Shown here: positions 1 to 7,698 of the stretch, one piece after another
How the letters are laid out: the number at the start of each line of letters is the position of its first letter
How positions within the stretch are numbered: position 1 is the first letter of the stretch
Assembly: GCA_038230215.1 (NCBI GenBank)
Contig: JBBRNR010000003.1
Location: forward strand, 276,292 to 340,291
Direction of reading: 5' to 3'
Origin: DASVRZ01 sp038230215
GTDB taxonomy: Bacteria; Verrucomicrobiota; Verrucomicrobiia; Chthoniobacterales; DASVRZ01
Length of the DNA stretch: 64,000 nucleotides
The notes under the pieces: model-generated
Database searches by the model: none
Seen by the model: only the letters and a program-made list of their open reading frames with translations
What the model was told of the DNA's origin: nothing
Made by a program: the position numbers and the translations under genes

Positions 1-334
1 GCATCTCCAACTCGGCGAGGGCAGTTTCTGCGATTTCAATGGCGGTTTGTTCCAGTCGATCTGCATCCACCGCCCAATCCAATTTGGTCTGTCCCGCAAA
101 GTGCGACATCGGATGGGCCTCAATGCCCACACTCACAATTCCCAGCTTTTTGCACTCCACCATCGTGGTGCCCGTCCCGCTAAATGGATCAAGTACGCAG
201 GCATCGGAACTTAGATCAAACCGCTGGAGATAGTCGCGGACCAGATGGGGTGGATAGGAGAGGACGAAACGATACCACTCGTGGGCCGGTCGATCTGTCC
301 TCTCCAACTTATTATTTTCCGCGGGCTTTCTCAT
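1..334 (-). CDS. Site-specific DNA methyltransferase, C-terminus cut off by window edge
   Basis: Translating the minus strand from ATG at 334 gives an open frame that runs off the left edge (about 111 residues). It has an aromatic/proline N-terminal patch (HEWYRFVLSYPP) and then the SAM-binding motif DPFSGTGTT, followed by VECKKLGI and GIEAHP. This DPF.G.GTT motif is motif I of amino-DNA methyltransferases (N6-adenine or N4-cytosine). The missing C-terminal half should carry target recognition. The frame stays open upstream, so starts at 385 or 445 are possible; I chose 334 because homology-like sequence begins there, although no clear ribosome binding site is visible. Whether it is an orphan methylase or part of a restriction system cannot be seen. 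Confidence 0.75.
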   Translation of the reverse strand, partial: MRKPAENNKLERTDRPAHEWYRFVLSYPPHLVRDYLQRFDLSSDACVLDPFSGTGTTMVECKKLGIVSVGIEAHPMSHFAGQTKLDWAVDADRLEQTAIEIAETALAELEM

Positions 335-510
335 GCTGGTGGCGGAGCCGCTCGGAAAAGGGAGATCGAAGCGAGAGATAGGCATTATGCAGGAGAGACT
401 TGAAACAGGTAATCGCACGATACGCGAGTTGATTCCATCTAGCATTGTTTCGGCAACGCCATTCCAACGGCCCCGAATACCAATTATAGATAATCGCTCC
501 GAAGCCCCGC

Positions 511-888
511 TTACTCCATCGAGTGCAGCCCGAACATATTTCCGTCGGGGTCGGTGACCAGGGCGATGTGGCCGTAGTCGCCGATGGAGAATTTTTCGCG
601 AACGACTTGTCCGCCGGCGGGGGCGACGCGGGCCGACTCGACGGCGCAGTCGTCGCATTTGAAGTAGATGATGGTGCCGCCGATACCCGAGTCTTTGCCG
701 GGCATCTGGACGAGGGCGCCGGCGGCGCCGGGCTCGGTGTGGTCCATGGGAAAGGCGGCCATTTCCAGCCCCGGCATCGGGGTGGGGAGCGGACTGAGGG
801 TGGTATCGAGGACGCGCTCGTAGAAGGCGCGGGCGCGGGAGAGGTCTGGCACGTAGATTTCGAACCAGCCGACGGGGTTGTTTTTCAT
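511..888 (-). CDS. VOC (glyoxalase/bleomycin resistance fold) family protein
   Basis: A 125-residue single-domain protein beginning MKNNPVGWFEIYVPDL and ending near DPDGNMFGLHS. The opening motif (WFEIYVPDLSRARAFYERVL) and the closing DPDGN motif are typical of vicinal-oxygen-chelate proteins that bind a divalent metal. Members include glyoxalases, dioxygenases and antibiotic-binding proteins, so the substrate cannot be named. The open frame extends to 1041, but the extra 51 residues are low-complexity and unlike the family, so the internal ATG at 888 is preferred. It is a single gene with no obvious operon partner. Confidence 0.8.
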   Translation of the reverse strand: MKNNPVGWFEIYVPDLSRARAFYERVLDTTLSPLPTPMPGLEMAAFPMDHTEPGAAGALVQMPGKDSGIGGTIIYFKCDDCAVESARVAPAGGQVVREKFSIGDYGHIALVTDPDGNMFGLHSME

Positions 889-1103
889 GAGGGGAGTAAG
901 GGTGAAATGGAACGGCCAGGGACCGGGGTTGAACTGGAAACAAAGTGTCAGGTCCAACGCGGGGGAGTCGAGATTGTTTTGGCGGGAGTTTGGGGGAAAA
1001 TGGCGGTGGGAGTCGCGTGGAGCTTGCGGAACCGGTGCCACGGGGGAGCTGTGATGCTGAGGGGAGAAGCTGGGAAGGGCGGTTGAGGTATTGTAAACGG
1101 CGC

Positions 1104-1347
1104 GTTTGGATGACGGGGAAAGTGGTTTTGACCGCGCGGAAGATCGTTTGGACGTCGATGCGTCGGTTTTGGATGACGCAGATGGTGGTTTGGATGCCGA
1201 TGTGTCGGGTTTGGGTTACGTAGTTGGTGGTTTGGGTGTCGATGTGTCAGGTTTGGGTTACGTAGTTGGCGGTTTGGGTTACGATGCGTGGGGTTTGGGT
1301 TACGTTGTTGACAGTTTGGAGGGCGATGTGTCAGGGTTGGGTGACGG
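1104..1347. repeat. 21-bp tandem repeat array, about 12 units
   Basis: Units of exactly 21 bp start at 1104, 1125, 1146, 1167, 1188, 1209, 1230, 1251, 1272, 1293, 1314 and (partial) 1335. Each begins with a version of gtttgggttacg or gtttggatgacg; the second half of the unit varies more. There are no spacers, so it is not a CRISPR array. The 7-codon period gives repeated V-W-V-T in one frame, but that frame has stops inside units. Another frame stays open (G-L-G-Y repeats) yet then runs antiphase across the regulator gene. The array ends 15 bp before the winged-helix regulator start at 1362, suggesting a multi-site operator, though coding or iteron-like roles are not excluded. Confidence 0.8.
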
Positions 1348-1361
1348 ATTTATTGATTTAT

Positions 1362-1775
1362 ATGACGCAGACGATGAATTGGAAGAACGAGGCGGCGGTC
1401 GGGGCGGCGCGGTGTCTGGCTTTGGGGCATCCGGTGCGGTGGGCGATGCTGTGGGAGCTGGCCCGGGAGGCTTTGGCGGCGATTGAGGCGACGGCGACGG
1501 CGGGCGAATCGGTGGGGACGACGCAGGCGGTGCGGGCAGGGACGGTGCCGGTGTCGGAGATGGCTGCGCGACTGGGGATGAAGCGTCCGGCGGTGGCGAA
1601 TCACTTGCCGCAGATGCTGGCGGCGAGGGTGTTGGAGGTGTTTCCCGATGCGGCGGGCGACGGGCGCAAGCGGTGTCTGGGGTTGCTGACCACGGCGACG
1701 GTGCGAGCGGTGGACGCGGCGCTGGAGGTGGATTTCGGCGACTTGGTGCTGCGGTTTCCGAAGGCGGCGGCGTAG
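1362..1775 (+). CDS. Small winged-helix (ArsR-like) transcriptional regulator
   Basis: A 137-residue protein. Residues about 18-30 (LALGHPVRWAMLWEL) resemble the ArsR opening helix 'LAdptRl.IL..L'. A segment around residues 63-86 (VSEMAARLGMKRPAVANHLPQM) looks like a helix-turn-helix. It lacks the CxC metal site of classical ArsR sensors, so any ligand is unknown. The frame is open from 1266, but the upstream part is the 21-bp repeat array read as protein, so ATG 1362 is the likelier start; 1374 (second ATG) is possible. The array directly upstream suggests autoregulation (inference). Confidence 0.6.
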   Translation: MTQTMNWKNEAAVGAARCLALGHPVRWAMLWELAREALAAIEATATAGESVGTTQAVRAGTVPVSEMAARLGMKRPAVANHLPQMLAARVLEVFPDAAGDGRKRCLGLLTTATVRAVDAALEVDFGDLVLRFPKAAA

Positions 1776-1884
1776 CGACGGGCTGGATGCGGTGAGTCGG
1801 ATGGAACTCCGCTCATTTTCGCGCAGCGCGGGCGCTGGCCTGACGTATGAGGCATCTGGCCTCGTCTGTTTCGGGAATATCATC

Positions 1885-1926
1885 GGGCAAGATGCCCGCT
1901 GCAGCAGGCTGGAAGCCCGCGCTACC
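1885..1926. repeat. REP-like intergenic palindromic repeat touching the tsaD stop
   Basis: The segment contains gggcaagatgcccgc followed by gcaggctggaagcccgcgc, two small inverted repeats in tandem. Such 'gcaggctggaagcctgcgc' words resemble repetitive extragenic elements I associate with verrucomicrobial genomes (from memory, not searched). The TAG stop of the minus-strand tsaD gene (1922-1924) lies inside the repeat word, so the element supplies the stop codon. Confidence 0.5.
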
Positions 1927-2935
1927 TGGGAAAAATGGGCTGGAGCCAGTCGAGGCTGAGATTGGGCTGAATCTCCTCGTCCAAGTCGGAAATGAGGCCG
2001 CGCGAGAGTCGTTGTTGGGCGACGTGGGCGATCATGGCCGCGTTGTCGCCGCAATAGTTTCCAGCGGCGAAGCGGAGTTGCAGCCCATGGGTCGCGCAGG
2101 CGTGAGTCATGGCTTCGCGCAGGCGGGAATTGCCCGCGACGCCGCCGCTGATGGCGATGCAACTCGACTGTGTTTTTTGGGCGGCGGCCAAGGTCTTTCC
2201 GACCAGGACATCGATGACCGCTTCTTGAAACGACGCGCAAACGTCCGCCAGATCGCCGGGCATGAGCTTGGGCAACAAGTAGCGCACGGCGGTCTTCAGT
2301 CCGCTGAAACTGAACTGAAAATCGCCGCTCCGCAGCATCGAGCGCGGAAAATCGAAGCGTTTTCGGTCGCCCGCTTGTGCCACACGATCAATCTCCGGCC
2401 CGCCGGGATAGGGCAGGCCGAGCATCTTCGCCACTTTATCGAAGGCCTCGCCCGCCGCATCATCGACCGTGCGCCCGAGGAGTTGGTAATCGCCCGCGCC
2501 GCGCACCTCGACGAGCAGCGTATGACCGCCGCTAACCACAAGGGAGAGATTGGGGAGGATACCCGCCGGATTTCCGATAAATGGCGAGAGCAGATGGCCC
2601 TCAATGTGGTTGATGCCGAGGTAGGGTTTGCCCGTGCCGACGGAGAGCCCCTTCGCGACCGACGAACCGACGAGCAATGACGACGCGAGGCCCGGCCCCG
2701 AGGTGGCGGCAAAGGCGTCGATGTCACTCACGGCTACGCCCGCAGAGTCCAATGCAACTCGAATCAAAGGCTCAATCACTTCCAAATGACTGCGCGACGC
2801 CACCTCCGGCACGACGCCACCATACGGGCGATGCAGCGCGATCTGGGAGGAAATCTCAGACGCCAGCACGCCTTTTTCCGTCGAATACACTGCGACCGCC
2901 GTCTCGTCGCAGGAAGTCTCGATGGCCAGAATCAT
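1922..2935 (-). CDS. tsaD: tRNA N6-adenosine threonylcarbamoyltransferase TsaD
   Basis: A 337-residue member of the Kae1/TsaD/Qri7 family of ASKHA-fold proteins. It transfers the threonylcarbamoyl group to A37 of ANN-decoding tRNAs as part of the TsaBDE system. Seen: the N-terminal MILAIETSCDET, the metal-binding HIEGH motif (about residue 110), VSGGHT (about 134), the FSFSGLKTA segment and the C-terminal SGGVAGNSRL with GDNAAMIA. Length matches the family (330-340). The start ATG at 2935 begins directly with the family motif. It stands alone on the minus strand, with argA divergent. Confidence 0.97.
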   Translation of the reverse strand: MILAIETSCDETAVAVYSTEKGVLASEISSQIALHRPYGGVVPEVASRSHLEVIEPLIRVALDSAGVAVSDIDAFAATSGPGLASSLLVGSSVAKGLSVGTGKPYLGINHIEGHLLSPFIGNPAGILPNLSLVVSGGHTLLVEVRGAGDYQLLGRTVDDAAGEAFDKVAKMLGLPYPGGPEIDRVAQAGDRKRFDFPRSMLRSGDFQFSFSGLKTAVRYLLPKLMPGDLADVCASFQEAVIDVLVGKTLAAAQKTQSSCIAISGGVAGNSRLREAMTHACATHGLQLRFAAGNYCGDNAAMIAHVAQQRLSRGLISDLDEEIQPNLSLDWLQPIFPR

Positions 2936-2948
2936 GGGAAAATCATTT

Positions 2949-2976
2949 CACACGGAGACACGGAGAACACGGAGAA
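2949..2976. repeat. 'cacggagacacggag' intergenic repeat
   Basis: Between divergent tsaD and argA lies cacacggagacacggag followed by aacacggag: three copies of acacggag spaced 9-10 bp. On the other strand it reads ctccgtgtctccgtgtg. I recall this word family as a short dispersed repeat in Verrucomicrobiota and Planctomycetota intergenic DNA; the recall is not checked. It occupies the place where the argA promoter would be expected. Confidence 0.5.
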
Positions 2977-3034
2977 AATCAGACGCACGTTTTCTTGTTT
3001 TACGAACGGCCAAAATACGATTCACTGACCGCAG

Positions 3035-4318
3035 ATGAAGGTCTCCGATCTCCGCGGTATTTTGCAATACGTCCCCCGTTTTCGGGAGCGGACGTTCGTC
3101 ATTGCCATCGATGGCGAGGTGCTGGCGTCGGCAAATTTTGCCAATATCCTGCTCGACATCGCGGTGCTGCGGTCGTTGAACATCCGCGTCGTAATCGTGC
3201 ACGGGGCGGCCTTTCAAATCGAGGCGGCGGGTGAAAAAGAGCACGTCTCGCTCTCCAATACCGATGGAACTGGAATCACGGACGATGCGACGCTGGAGCT
3301 GGCGACGCACATCGCGATCAATCTCACCAACGAGATTATGCAGGGGCTCACGAATGTCGATCTGCGGGCGGCTTATGCGAACACCGTGATCGCGCATCCG
3401 GCGGGCATTTTAGGCGGGATCGACAACCAGAACACCGGGCGGGTCGAGCGCGTGGATGATCGTTGCCTGGAGTTGTTTTTGAATGAGGGGATCGTCCCGG
3501 TGATTCCGCCGCTCGGATTCGACGGCGAAGGCCGCACGTTTCGGGTGAATTCCGACGCCATTGCGTTGGAAGTCGCCGAGGCGTTGCACGCGGCGAAGAT
3601 TATCTTCATTTCGGCGCACCCCGATGTCGTGATCGACGGACGTTTCGTGGCGCAGCTTTCGGTGTCGGAGACCGAGGATTTACTTAAGAAACACCGGGGC
3701 AAGCTGCCCATTGGCACCGCGTCCAAGCTCGATCACGCCGCCCGCGCCTGCCGGCTGGGGATTCCGCGAGTTCACCTGATCAACGGCAATCTGAACGAGG
3801 CTTTGTTGACGGAGGTTTTCTCAAACGAAGGAGTCGGGACGATGATTTTCTCGAACGACTACCAGCAGATTCGGCGGATCTACAAAAAAGACGTGCGCAA
3901 CGTGATGAATCTCATCCGGGAATCCGTCGATAATGAGGAGCTGATCCATCGGACTCGCGCCGATATCGTCGCGCGGATCGAAGATTACTGGGTGCTGGAA
4001 ATTGACCGTCGGCTTGTCGGTTGCGTTGCGCTTCATGCGTTTCCCGAGGAATCGAAGGCCGAGCTCGCCTGCCTTTACGTCGCCAAGGGCGCGGAAAATC
4101 AGGGCCACGGCAAGAAGCTAATGGCGTTTGTCGAGAACTTGGCGCGTGAGCGGAGTTTCAGTGAAATCTTCGCGCTTTCGACCCGTGCGTTTGCCTATCT
4201 GCACCAGAAAGGCGGCTTCGTGGAAACGACGGCCGACGTTCTTCCCGCCGGCCGCCGCGAGAAATTCGAGGCCAGCGGTCGCAACAGCAAGGTGCTCGTC
4301 AAAACCATCGCGAAATAA
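3035..4318 (+). CDS. argA: N-acetylglutamate synthase (amino-acid kinase fold plus GNAT)
   Basis: A 427-residue two-domain protein. Residues 1 to about 275 form an amino-acid-kinase-like domain (VVIVHGAAFQIEAAG, FRVNSDAIALEVAEAL) that binds arginine in the ArgA family. Residues about 285-427 form a GNAT acetyltransferase (LACLYVAKGAENQGHGKKLM is the acetyl-CoA loop). Together they make N-acetyl-L-glutamate from acetyl-CoA and glutamate, the first step of arginine synthesis, usually feedback-inhibited by arginine. Start ATG 3035 leads into the typical 'LR...PY..RFR..TFVI' opening. trpS follows after 3 bases. Confidence 0.93.
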   Translation: MKVSDLRGILQYVPRFRERTFVIAIDGEVLASANFANILLDIAVLRSLNIRVVIVHGAAFQIEAAGEKEHVSLSNTDGTGITDDATLELATHIAINLTNEIMQGLTNVDLRAAYANTVIAHPAGILGGIDNQNTGRVERVDDRCLELFLNEGIVPVIPPLGFDGEGRTFRVNSDAIALEVAEALHAAKIIFISAHPDVVIDGRFVAQLSVSETEDLLKKHRGKLPIGTASKLDHAARACRLGIPRVHLINGNLNEALLTEVFSNEGVGTMIFSNDYQQIRRIYKKDVRNVMNLIRESVDNEELIHRTRADIVARIEDYWVLEIDRRLVGCVALHAFPEESKAELACLYVAKGAENQGHGKKLMAFVENLARERSFSEIFALSTRAFAYLHQKGGFVETTADVLPAGRREKFEASGRNSKVLVKTIAK

Positions 4319-4321
4319 ATC

Positions 4322-5293
4322 ATGCCGCGCATCCTCACCGGCATCCAGCCTTCGGGCACATTGCACATCGGCAATTATCTGGGCGCGATGCGGCCCGCAA
4401 TCGAGATGCAGGAAAAGGGCGACGCCTATTATTTCATCGCCGATTACCACGCGCTGACGACCGTCCGCGACCCGGCCCTGTTGCGGACCTACGTGAAGAG
4501 CGTGGCGCTGGATTTTCTCGCCTGCGGACTGGACCCGGAAAAAGCCTGCCTTTTTGTGCAATCCGACGTGCCGGCAGTGACCGAACTCTCCTGGATTTTG
4601 AGCACGGTGACTCCGATGTCGCTCTTGGAAAAGTGTCATTCCTTCAAGGACAAAACGGCGCGCGGCATCGCGGCGGATCACGGTTTGTTTGCGTATCCGG
4701 TGCTGATGGCTGCGGATATTTTGCTCTACGACAGCGACGTCGTTCCCGTGGGCCGCGACCAGAAACAGCACGTCGAGGTCACGCGCGACATCGCGATTAA
4801 AATCAACGAGCAATACGGCTCCCTCTTCAAACTTCCGACGCCAATTATCCGTGAGGAAGTCGCCACCGTGCCCGGACTTGACGGTCAGAAAATGAGCAAG
4901 AGTTACGGTAATACGATTGATTTATTTCTGGAGGAAAAGGCGTTGCTCAAAAAAATCCGCCAGATGCAGACAGATTCCACCCCAGTCGAAGAGCCGAAGG
5001 ATCCGACGCATTCCAGCATCGTCGCGCTGTATCGTCACTTCGCCGCAGAGTCGGATGTAACTCGAATGGAAAACGACTTCCGCGCGGGCGGCATCGGCTA
5101 CGGCGAATTTAAAAACCGCCTCTTCGAAGCCATCTGGACACATTTCGCCCCCATGCGCGAGCGCCGAGCCGAACTTCAATCCGATGCAACTCGCGTGGAA
5201 AAAATTCTCAGCGCCGGACGCGAGAAAGCGCAGTCCGTTGCCTCGAAGACACTGCTCAAAGTCCGCGCGGCCGTCGGCTTGCAGCGGAGTTGA
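4322..5293 (+). CDS. trpS: Tryptophanyl-tRNA synthetase
   Basis: A 323-residue class I aminoacyl-tRNA synthetase charging tRNA-Trp in the cytoplasm. Seen: TGIQPSGTLHIGNYLGA, where PSGTLHIGN carries the HIGH-type signature, and GLDGQKMSKSYGNTI, the KMSKS ATP-binding loop. The VPVGRDQKQHVE and MAADILLYD segments are typical of TrpS. Length fits the bacterial family (320-350). It starts 3 bases after argA stops, so they are probably co-transcribed. Confidence 0.97.
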   Translation: MPRILTGIQPSGTLHIGNYLGAMRPAIEMQEKGDAYYFIADYHALTTVRDPALLRTYVKSVALDFLACGLDPEKACLFVQSDVPAVTELSWILSTVTPMSLLEKCHSFKDKTARGIAADHGLFAYPVLMAADILLYDSDVVPVGRDQKQHVEVTRDIAIKINEQYGSLFKLPTPIIREEVATVPGLDGQKMSKSYGNTIDLFLEEKALLKKIRQMQTDSTPVEEPKDPTHSSIVALYRHFAAESDVTRMENDFRAGGIGYGEFKNRLFEAIWTHFAPMRERRAELQSDATRVEKILSAGREKAQSVASKTLLKVRAAVGLQRS

Positions 5294-5302
5294 AGACCGG
5301 TG

Positions 5303-5330
5303 TTGACATTATCAATTTAGAATCTAAAAC
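5303..5330 (+). promoter_or_regulatory. Candidate sigma-70-type promoter for the Pur-alpha-like gene
   Basis: TTGACA at 5303-5308 is a perfect -35 box; TAAAAC at 5325-5330 is a fair -10 box with a 16-bp spacer. The region is AT-rich compared with its surroundings and sits 26 bp before the ATG at 5356. The -35 is only about 10 bp past the trpS stop, so the small gene may have its own promoter. Confidence 0.45.
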
Positions 5331-5355
5331 AAGGATTCAGCCCAAAAAAACACGT

Positions 5356-5619
5356 ATGTCAGAATCAGAGTGGTCCGAAAGAAATGAATTCCGCGGTGGA
5401 AATGAGCGAGTGAACGATGCTCCTATCGCGAGCGAAAAGGTGATCATCGATCGCAAAGTCTTTTTTTTAGACCTCAAGGAAAACGCCCGAGGACGTTTTC
5501 TGAAAGTGACTGAGGACGTTAACGGTCGCCGCGACACGATCATGATCCCGGCACCGGCTTTTGAGGATTTTGCCGCCGCGCTCACCCGGCTGGTAGATTA
5601 CGAGCGGACGCTGAATTAA
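5356..5619 (+). CDS. Pur-alpha-like nucleic-acid-binding protein (DUF3276/PUR family)
   Basis: An 87-residue protein with a flexible charged N-terminus and the PUR core KVFFLDLKENARGRFLKV...RRDTIMIPAPAFEDFAAAL. Bacterial one-repeat PUR proteins, such as the Borrelia member, bind single-stranded DNA and RNA as dimers. That biochemical role is inferred by family. The frame is open from 5290, overlapping trpS, but the extra residues are unlike the family and the promoter-like sequence lies between, so ATG 5356 is chosen. It converges with the minus-strand PIN-TRAM gene. Confidence 0.85.
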   Translation: MSESEWSERNEFRGGNERVNDAPIASEKVIIDRKVFFLDLKENARGRFLKVTEDVNGRRDTIMIPAPAFEDFAAALTRLVDYERTLN

Positions 5620-5625
5620 ACTCGG

Positions 5626-6654
5626 CTACGCGCTAGCTTTCAGCGGGCCGGATTCCGTATTTTTCAATTCGGCGAAGGTTAATCGCCCGGAATTTGTCTG
5701 CACAAAACTGCCGATAATAACATCGACGGTTTCGCCGATGAGATGCCGTGCGTGATTGACGACCACCATGGTTCCGTCGTTTTTGTAGCCGACAGCCTGA
5801 TGGAAGTCGCGCCCTTCCTTGACCAGCTGCAGCTCGATCTCATCCCCGGGCAAGTCCTTCACCTGCAAGGCCATGGCCATTTCGTTAAGGTTCAAAACAG
5901 TCACTTTTTGCAGACGCGCGACCTGGCAGAGTCCGCTGTCGTTGGAAATGATGCGGGCACCCAATAACTGTGCGAGTCGGATGAGTTCGCCATCCACATC
6001 GCCGATGGCCTGAGTTTCCGTCTCATGGATGGTGACGCCGACGATTTCCGAGAGCTGCATTTCCTGCAACTTGGTGAGTCCGCGGCGGCCGCGCTCACGC
6101 TTGAACGAGTCGCCGGAGTCCGCCATGCGCTGGAGTTCATTTAACACGAAGCGCGGGACGATGAGGGGGCCGCGAATGAATCCAGAGAGGCAAAGCTCGG
6201 TGATACGCCCATCGATAACGATATTTGTATCGACGAGGACGGGTTGTTCCTGGACCGATTGCTGGCGGAAGCGCACGTAGGGAATGATGAGGGAAAATTC
6301 GTCGCGATTGCTCCGGACGGCGAGCATCATGCCCATGTAACCAAAGAAGCAGTAGGCGGCCAAGTTGATCAGCCAAGAGGTTTTTTCCGGCACGTAATCG
6401 AGCACGCCTGAGGCCCGCAACAGATGGGCGAAAATACAGCCGAGGAAAAGTCCGAAAGTAGCTGAGGAGAAGGCCCGCAGCCGAATGCCGTCCAGCATGC
6501 GATCCACCAGAATGGTGATCAGACCCAGAACCGCACCGATGCAGCCGCCGATCCACTCGGGATTGTCGCCCCTATCGATGCAGAGCCAGCCAATCGATGT
6601 GGCGAAGGCCAGAAAGAGCAACCTCATGAGGTTGATCGTACGGGAGGGCGTCAT
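5626..6654 (-). CDS. Membrane protein with PIN and TRAM domains (YacL-like)
   Basis: A 342-residue protein. The N-terminal 110 residues hold four hydrophobic segments. Residues about 138-260 are a PIN nuclease-like domain (LVDTNIVIDGRI, FVLNELQRMADS, IISNDSGL, with acidic residues typical of the metal site). The C-terminus is a TRAM domain (KDLPGDEIELQLVKEGRDFHQAVGYKNDGTMVVV...GETVDVIIGSFVQTNSGRL). This order matches the YacL/PilT-N family of putative membrane-anchored RNases, whose substrates are not established. It is the last gene before the 5.6-kb convergent junction. Confidence 0.9.
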   Translation of the reverse strand: MTPSRTINLMRLLFLAFATSIGWLCIDRGDNPEWIGGCIGAVLGLITILVDRMLDGIRLRAFSSATFGLFLGCIFAHLLRASGVLDYVPEKTSWLINLAAYCFFGYMGMMLAVRSNRDEFSLIIPYVRFRQQSVQEQPVLVDTNIVIDGRITELCLSGFIRGPLIVPRFVLNELQRMADSGDSFKRERGRRGLTKLQEMQLSEIVGVTIHETETQAIGDVDGELIRLAQLLGARIISNDSGLCQVARLQKVTVLNLNEMAMALQVKDLPGDEIELQLVKEGRDFHQAVGYKNDGTMVVVNHARHLIGETVDVIIGSFVQTNSGRLTFAELKNTESGPLKASA

Positions 6655-6761
6655 GGCTGCGAGTTCCTCGGATTAAAAAGCATGCTTGTTCCCAAGCAGG
6701 AACGGTGCCGATGGAGGACGCGGGACTTATTCCCGTCGATAAAGAATTTAGCCTTACTGTC

Positions 6762-7028
6762 TTAGCGGAAGGTGATTTTCTGTGTCTTCGCCTTTTTCGT
6801 CATCTCGGCGGGGACGGAGCCTACAAATTTCGGATCCAGCCCGGCGCGGCGAAACAGGTCCTTCAGCTCTTGAAGATTCACGGTGGGCTGATCTAAATCC
6901 ATGTAAACAACGTCGTGATTGGCATCGATTTTATAGCGCAATCCGACCAACACTTCGAGGGCGTGCTCGAGTTCGAGGATTTTGTCGGGATCGCGGACGC
7001 CAGCCGCATAAACTTCAAGCTCGATCAT
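6762..7028 (-). CDS. Small conserved-looking protein, HMA-like fold without CxxC
   Basis: An 88-residue protein from ATG 7028 (MIELEVYAAGVRDPDKI). The pattern strand-helix-strand-strand-helix-strand, with 'LEHALEVLVGLRYKIDANHDVVYMDLDQPTVNLQELKDLFRRAGL', resembles heavy-metal-associated (HMA) ferredoxin-like domains. The metal-binding CxxC is absent: it contains no cysteine at all. It may be a structural or regulatory relative, or simply a ferredoxin-like fold; the function is unknown. The open frame extends to 7067, but those extra residues are not fold-like. It is divergent from the cyclophilin gene. Confidence 0.55.
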   Translation of the reverse strand: MIELEVYAAGVRDPDKILELEHALEVLVGLRYKIDANHDVVYMDLDQPTVNLQELKDLFRRAGLDPKFVGSVPAEMTKKAKTQKITFR

Positions 7029-7182
7029 AAAATAGGGGAGTGTTTCAGTATTACACGCGATCGTCATTTGTGGTCAATGGATTAAGCGCGAAAAACTGGC
7101 TGCCGCAGGAGAAATCTCGTTTGGAGAAAATTAAAAAAATCCGCGCTTGTGTAAGGCCCGGTCTGTTTGCTTAGTTTTGCAG

Positions 7183-7692
7183 ATGAACGACACCACCTCC
7201 AAACCTGCGGACGCCCAATATCTCGACCGCAAAGATCCCATTGTCCGCGTCGAAGTTCCGGCGGGCGACATTTACCTCGAGCTTTTCCCAGATGCCGCTC
7301 CGAAACACGTCGAGCGCATCCTCCTGCTCGCTGGCGAAGGCTTTTACGACGGCATCCAGTTCCATCGCATCGTGCCAAATTTCGTCGCCCAAGTTGGCGA
7401 TCCGAAAACCAAAAACGGCGTCGATGTCCCCGGAGCTGGCTCGGGTGGCTCAACCTATCCCGACCTTCCTCTGGAGGTAAATAAAGCCTATAAAAACTCT
7501 CGCGGCTCCCTCGCCGCCGCCCGCACAAACAACCCCAACTCGGCCAACAGCCAGTTCTACATCGTCCTCCAGGACGCCCCTCACCTCGACATGCAATACA
7601 CCGTTTTCGGACGCGTCCTCGGCGAGGGCATGAAAGTCGTGGACCAGATCAAGCGCGGCGACGCGATGAAGATGGTCATCGTTAAGAAATAA
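7183..7692 (+). CDS. Peptidyl-prolyl cis-trans isomerase, cyclophilin type
   Basis: A 169-residue cyclophilin from ATG 7183. Seen: FYDGIQFHRIVPNFVAQVGDP, which holds the active-site region, GSLAAARTNNPNSANSQFYIVLQDAPHLDMQYTVFGRV and the C-terminal VVDQIKRGDAMKMV. It lacks a signal peptide, so it should be cytoplasmic. The catalytic Arg of HRIVPNF is retained. Some positions of the cyclosporin pocket differ, as in many small bacterial cyclophilins. It ends 6 bases before guaA, so the two are probably co-transcribed. Confidence 0.93.
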   Translation: MNDTTSKPADAQYLDRKDPIVRVEVPAGDIYLELFPDAAPKHVERILLLAGEGFYDGIQFHRIVPNFVAQVGDPKTKNGVDVPGAGSGGSTYPDLPLEVNKAYKNSRGSLAAARTNNPNSANSQFYIVLQDAPHLDMQYTVFGRVLGEGMKVVDQIKRGDAMKMVIVKK

Positions 7693-7698
7693 AATCGC

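Noticed and set aside
1104..1347. CRISPR array
   Set aside because: Units are contiguous 21-mers with no unique spacers, and no cas genes are near.
1106..1486. Glycine-rich G-L-G-Y repeat protein read from the tandem array
   Set aside because: Its frame is open mainly because of the repeat composition and it overlaps the regulator gene out of frame; kept only as an alternative reading.
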